DNA of 64,000 nucleotides, from NCBI GenBank assembly GCA_024743215.1, contig JANSWZ010000001.1, positions 930,001 through 994,000 on the forward strand, given 5' to 3'. The translations under genes were made by a program, and so were the position numbers. A model generated the notes under the pieces. The model was given only the letters and a program-made list of their open reading frames with translations. It ran no database searches and was not told the DNA's origin. This document shows positions 62,514-64,000 of this stretch, in pieces. Origin of the DNA: Alphaproteobacteria bacterium (GTDB lineage Bacteria > Pseudomonadota > Alphaproteobacteria > Rhizobiales > GCA-2746425). Position 1 is the stretch's first letter. The number at the start of each line of letters is the position of its first letter.

Positions 62514-63536
62514 TCACCATGTTTTTGCCTCTGCCGCTCTATTGGGCAAAACCGACAGGAAGTAATATGGAATGAGCACTATGCGCTTTGGATCGCGCGC
62601 GAAAATCTTTTGGGCAAGTGGAAGAGATGGGAATTGACGTTTGGACAAGAACCGAATGAAGAGATAGCCATAGGCCCTTGTGTAGCGCTGCAATCGCCGA
62701 TCTATGATGTCATTTTGTTGCCGGCTTAACTCAAACTGCTCTTTGGCTTTGACCCAAAACAGGACCAGATAACCATAACGGTCGGCGACCTTTGCGCTGG
62801 TCCATTCAAGCGCCTCATAATAGATATTGACGCCCCTGCCACAGAACACATTTTCCTTCATGCAAATCACCGAGGCACGGCTGTTTTTTGCCAGTGAAAG
62901 CCAGAATAAATGATCCTCCCCTGCACTTCGTTGCTCAATGTCAAACCTCAATTGGGTGTGGCGCGAAAAACGATAAACCACCGTAGACGTTTGGCTCAAA
63001 CACTCATTCAGCAAACCATTGAACAGAAGTTCATTGTCAATCTGATAGATCTGATTCAGGCCTGAAATCTCGGTCATGTATGTGTCCGGGTTTCGTTTCC
63101 AATCCCGCGTGGTTTCAAGATCCTCGAACCAGGAAGTGTCGATATTGAAGCGCGTGTGATCGCAGAAAAAGAAGTCAAATTCGCTACCAAGCCCTGCGAT
63201 GGCAAGCGCCAGATGATCATCTGTCCACACATCATCTGAATCTAGAAAGGCAACGAACTCAGTCTGGTTCACGTCCAACATATCGAGCCCGGTGTTCCTT
63301 GCCCCGCCAGGTCCGGAATTGGACTGCTCAACAAGCTCCAGAGCGAAATTGTCCGGCAGAACCAGCCCTTTGATCTCGCTAGCGGCGGAAACCGGCGAAC
63401 TGTCATCGATCACCACAATTTGCACCCGCATCCCCGCCGGCAGTTTTTGACTAACAACCGAGTTCAAAGCACGCAGCAAAATTCCGCTTTCCCTTTGGAA
63501 AAACGGAATAATGATGGCGATACCCCGGTCAGACAT
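62514..63536 (-). CDS. Family 2 glycosyltransferase
   Basis: 340 residues. IAIIIPFFQRESGILLRALNSV and IVVIDDSSPVS at the N-terminus, GPGGARNTGLDML and VAFLDSDDVWTDDHLA (DxD site) near residue 98 are typical of GT2 enzymes that build capsule, exopolysaccharide or O-antigen. The C-terminal half has no clear motif. It precedes the other glycosyltransferase and sulfotransferase genes and follows a pyruvyl transferase gene on the same strand. Confidence 0.9.
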   Translation of the reverse strand: MSDRGIAIIIPFFQRESGILLRALNSVVSQKLPAGMRVQIVVIDDSSPVSAASEIKGLVLPDNFALELVEQSNSGPGGARNTGLDMLDVNQTEFVAFLDSDDVWTDDHLALAIAGLGSEFDFFFCDHTRFNIDTSWFEDLETTRDWKRNPDTYMTEISGLNQIYQIDNELLFNGLLNECLSQTSTVVYRFSRHTQLRFDIEQRSAGEDHLFWLSLAKNSRASVICMKENVFCGRGVNIYYEALEWTSAKVADRYGYLVLFWVKAKEQFELSRQQNDIIDRRLQRYTRAYGYLFIRFLSKRQFPSLPLAQKIFARDPKRIVLIPYYFLSVLPNRAAEAKTW

Positions 63537-63563
63537 GCTGGTTACTCCTGTTGGAACTACGGC

Positions 63564-64000
63564 CTAGGCTGCGGATTTTCTTTGGCGAACGAACAGATCA
63601 ACCGTTGACAGTGACCGATCGGAAGCCCGCTCAATAGCTGCGTCTGAACTCAGTTGCGGTGGCCGGCGGCTTAAATTCTGAAGCCCCTGCGCAGCAATTC
63701 TTGCCATCACCATATTTGCCGGATAGGCAGCTTTTCCGGCCAAAAATCTGGTGACTTTACCTTTCCCCTGCCCGCCGGTTGTTCTGGTCCAAAGCTCCCG
63801 CATGCTGGAAGGCCACAATTTGTGTGGCTGATAGTCAATATCAAGAGATTCTGCCCAATCGTACCACTTGAACCGGTGCGGATGATGAATAGGCTCCACC
63901 GCGATCCAAGGCGTTCTCAATGCATCTGCGACAATTGCACCATGCATGGCTTCGGTAATGAGAAGCTTTGTTGCTCGAATCTCGGACAGAATCTGCTCAC
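63564..64000 (-). CDS. Polysaccharide pyruvyl transferase family protein, C-terminal part (cut by window end)
   Basis: The frame is open to the last base; about 145 C-terminal residues are visible. KLLITEAMHGAIVADALRTP near the start of the visible part is the conserved (I)TERLHG-like motif of CsaB/WcaK-type pyruvyl transferases, which add pyruvate ketals to glycans. The C-terminal 60 residues are basic and divergent. The gene starts beyond base 64000. It extends the surface-glycan locus to the right. Confidence 0.82.
   Translation of the reverse strand, partial: EQILSEIRATKLLITEAMHGAIVADALRTPWIAVEPIHHPHRFKWYDWAESLDIDYQPHKLWPSSMRELWTRTTGGQGKGKVTRFLAGKAAYPANMVMARIAAQGLQNLSRRPPQLSSDAAIERASDRSLSTVDLFVRQRKSAA

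Overview
This window reads as chromosomal DNA of an alphaproteobacterium, most likely a marine-type Hyphomicrobiales (Rhizobiales) relative. The pointers are a DUF2865 protein, a plant-like class II DAHP synthase, the gor / DUF2059 / rpiA and secG-pyrG-kdsA neighbourhoods, the trpDC-moaC-moeA-lexA order, a GTTC-N7-GTTC type LexA box, a PraR-like XRE regulator and a TRAP transporter. G+C looks to be roughly 50-55% by eye. I saw no rRNA, tRNA, CRISPR array, IS element or phage gene.

Layout. (1) 1-22.9 kb is housekeeping: the 3' end of a DUF2865 gene, gltX, an MFS permease, nadE, a ygiD-type dioxygenase, a GFA protein, class II DAHP synthase, a GCS2-family ligase, gor, rpiA, kdsA, pyrG, secG, a DEAD-box helicase, tpiA, ppiD, trpE and trpG. 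(2) 23.0-24.4 kb holds two regulators on the opposite strand, a PraR-like XRE protein and a LuxR solo. They sit between trpG and trpD in an A+T-rich pocket and split the trp operon. (3) 24.8-29.3 kb is trpD-trpC-moaC-moeA-lexA, with clear LexA boxes before lexA. (4) 29.3-34.4 kb holds a GNAT/Lrp pair, a UDG-like/SNase-like pair, cobT, and cobS with a tiny DUF1289 gene and an aspartic protease. (5) 34.5-40.2 kb is a complete TRAP transporter, an OsmC protein, a cytochrome P450 and dusA.

(6) 40.4-57.2 kb is the most interesting part. A leftward operon (LeuC-like, LeuD-like, N-carbamoylsarcosine/maleamate amidase-like, isocitrate lyase/PEP-mutase-family lyase, 3-hydroxyacyl-CoA dehydrogenase-like) is divergent from a rightward hydantoinase pair (HyuA, HyuB). 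One perfect 14-bp palindrome, TGAATACGTATTCA, overlaps back-to-back promoters for both operons. The identical palindrome recurs 5 kb away, between a LacI-family gene and a ribose-type ABC importer. This looks like one LacI-controlled regulon for import and breakdown of a cyclic imide, lactam or hydantoin: ring opening, amide hydrolysis, hydration of a maleate-type acid, then C-C cleavage. A second LacI gene lies in an operon with an SDR and an HpsN/HisD-like dehydrogenase. That operon has a degenerate copy of the palindrome upstream.

(7) 57.5-59.3 kb is a divergent Tat-exported MBL-fold hydrolase and a short LysR regulator. (8) 59.4-64 kb is the edge of a surface-glycan locus: a membrane acyltransferase, a Stf0-type sulfotransferase, two glycosyltransferases and a polysaccharide pyruvyl transferase cut by the window end.

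Protein families were assigned by recognising motifs. No database search was run. Starts were moved inward where a Shine-Dalgarno-like sequence and family length supported it.
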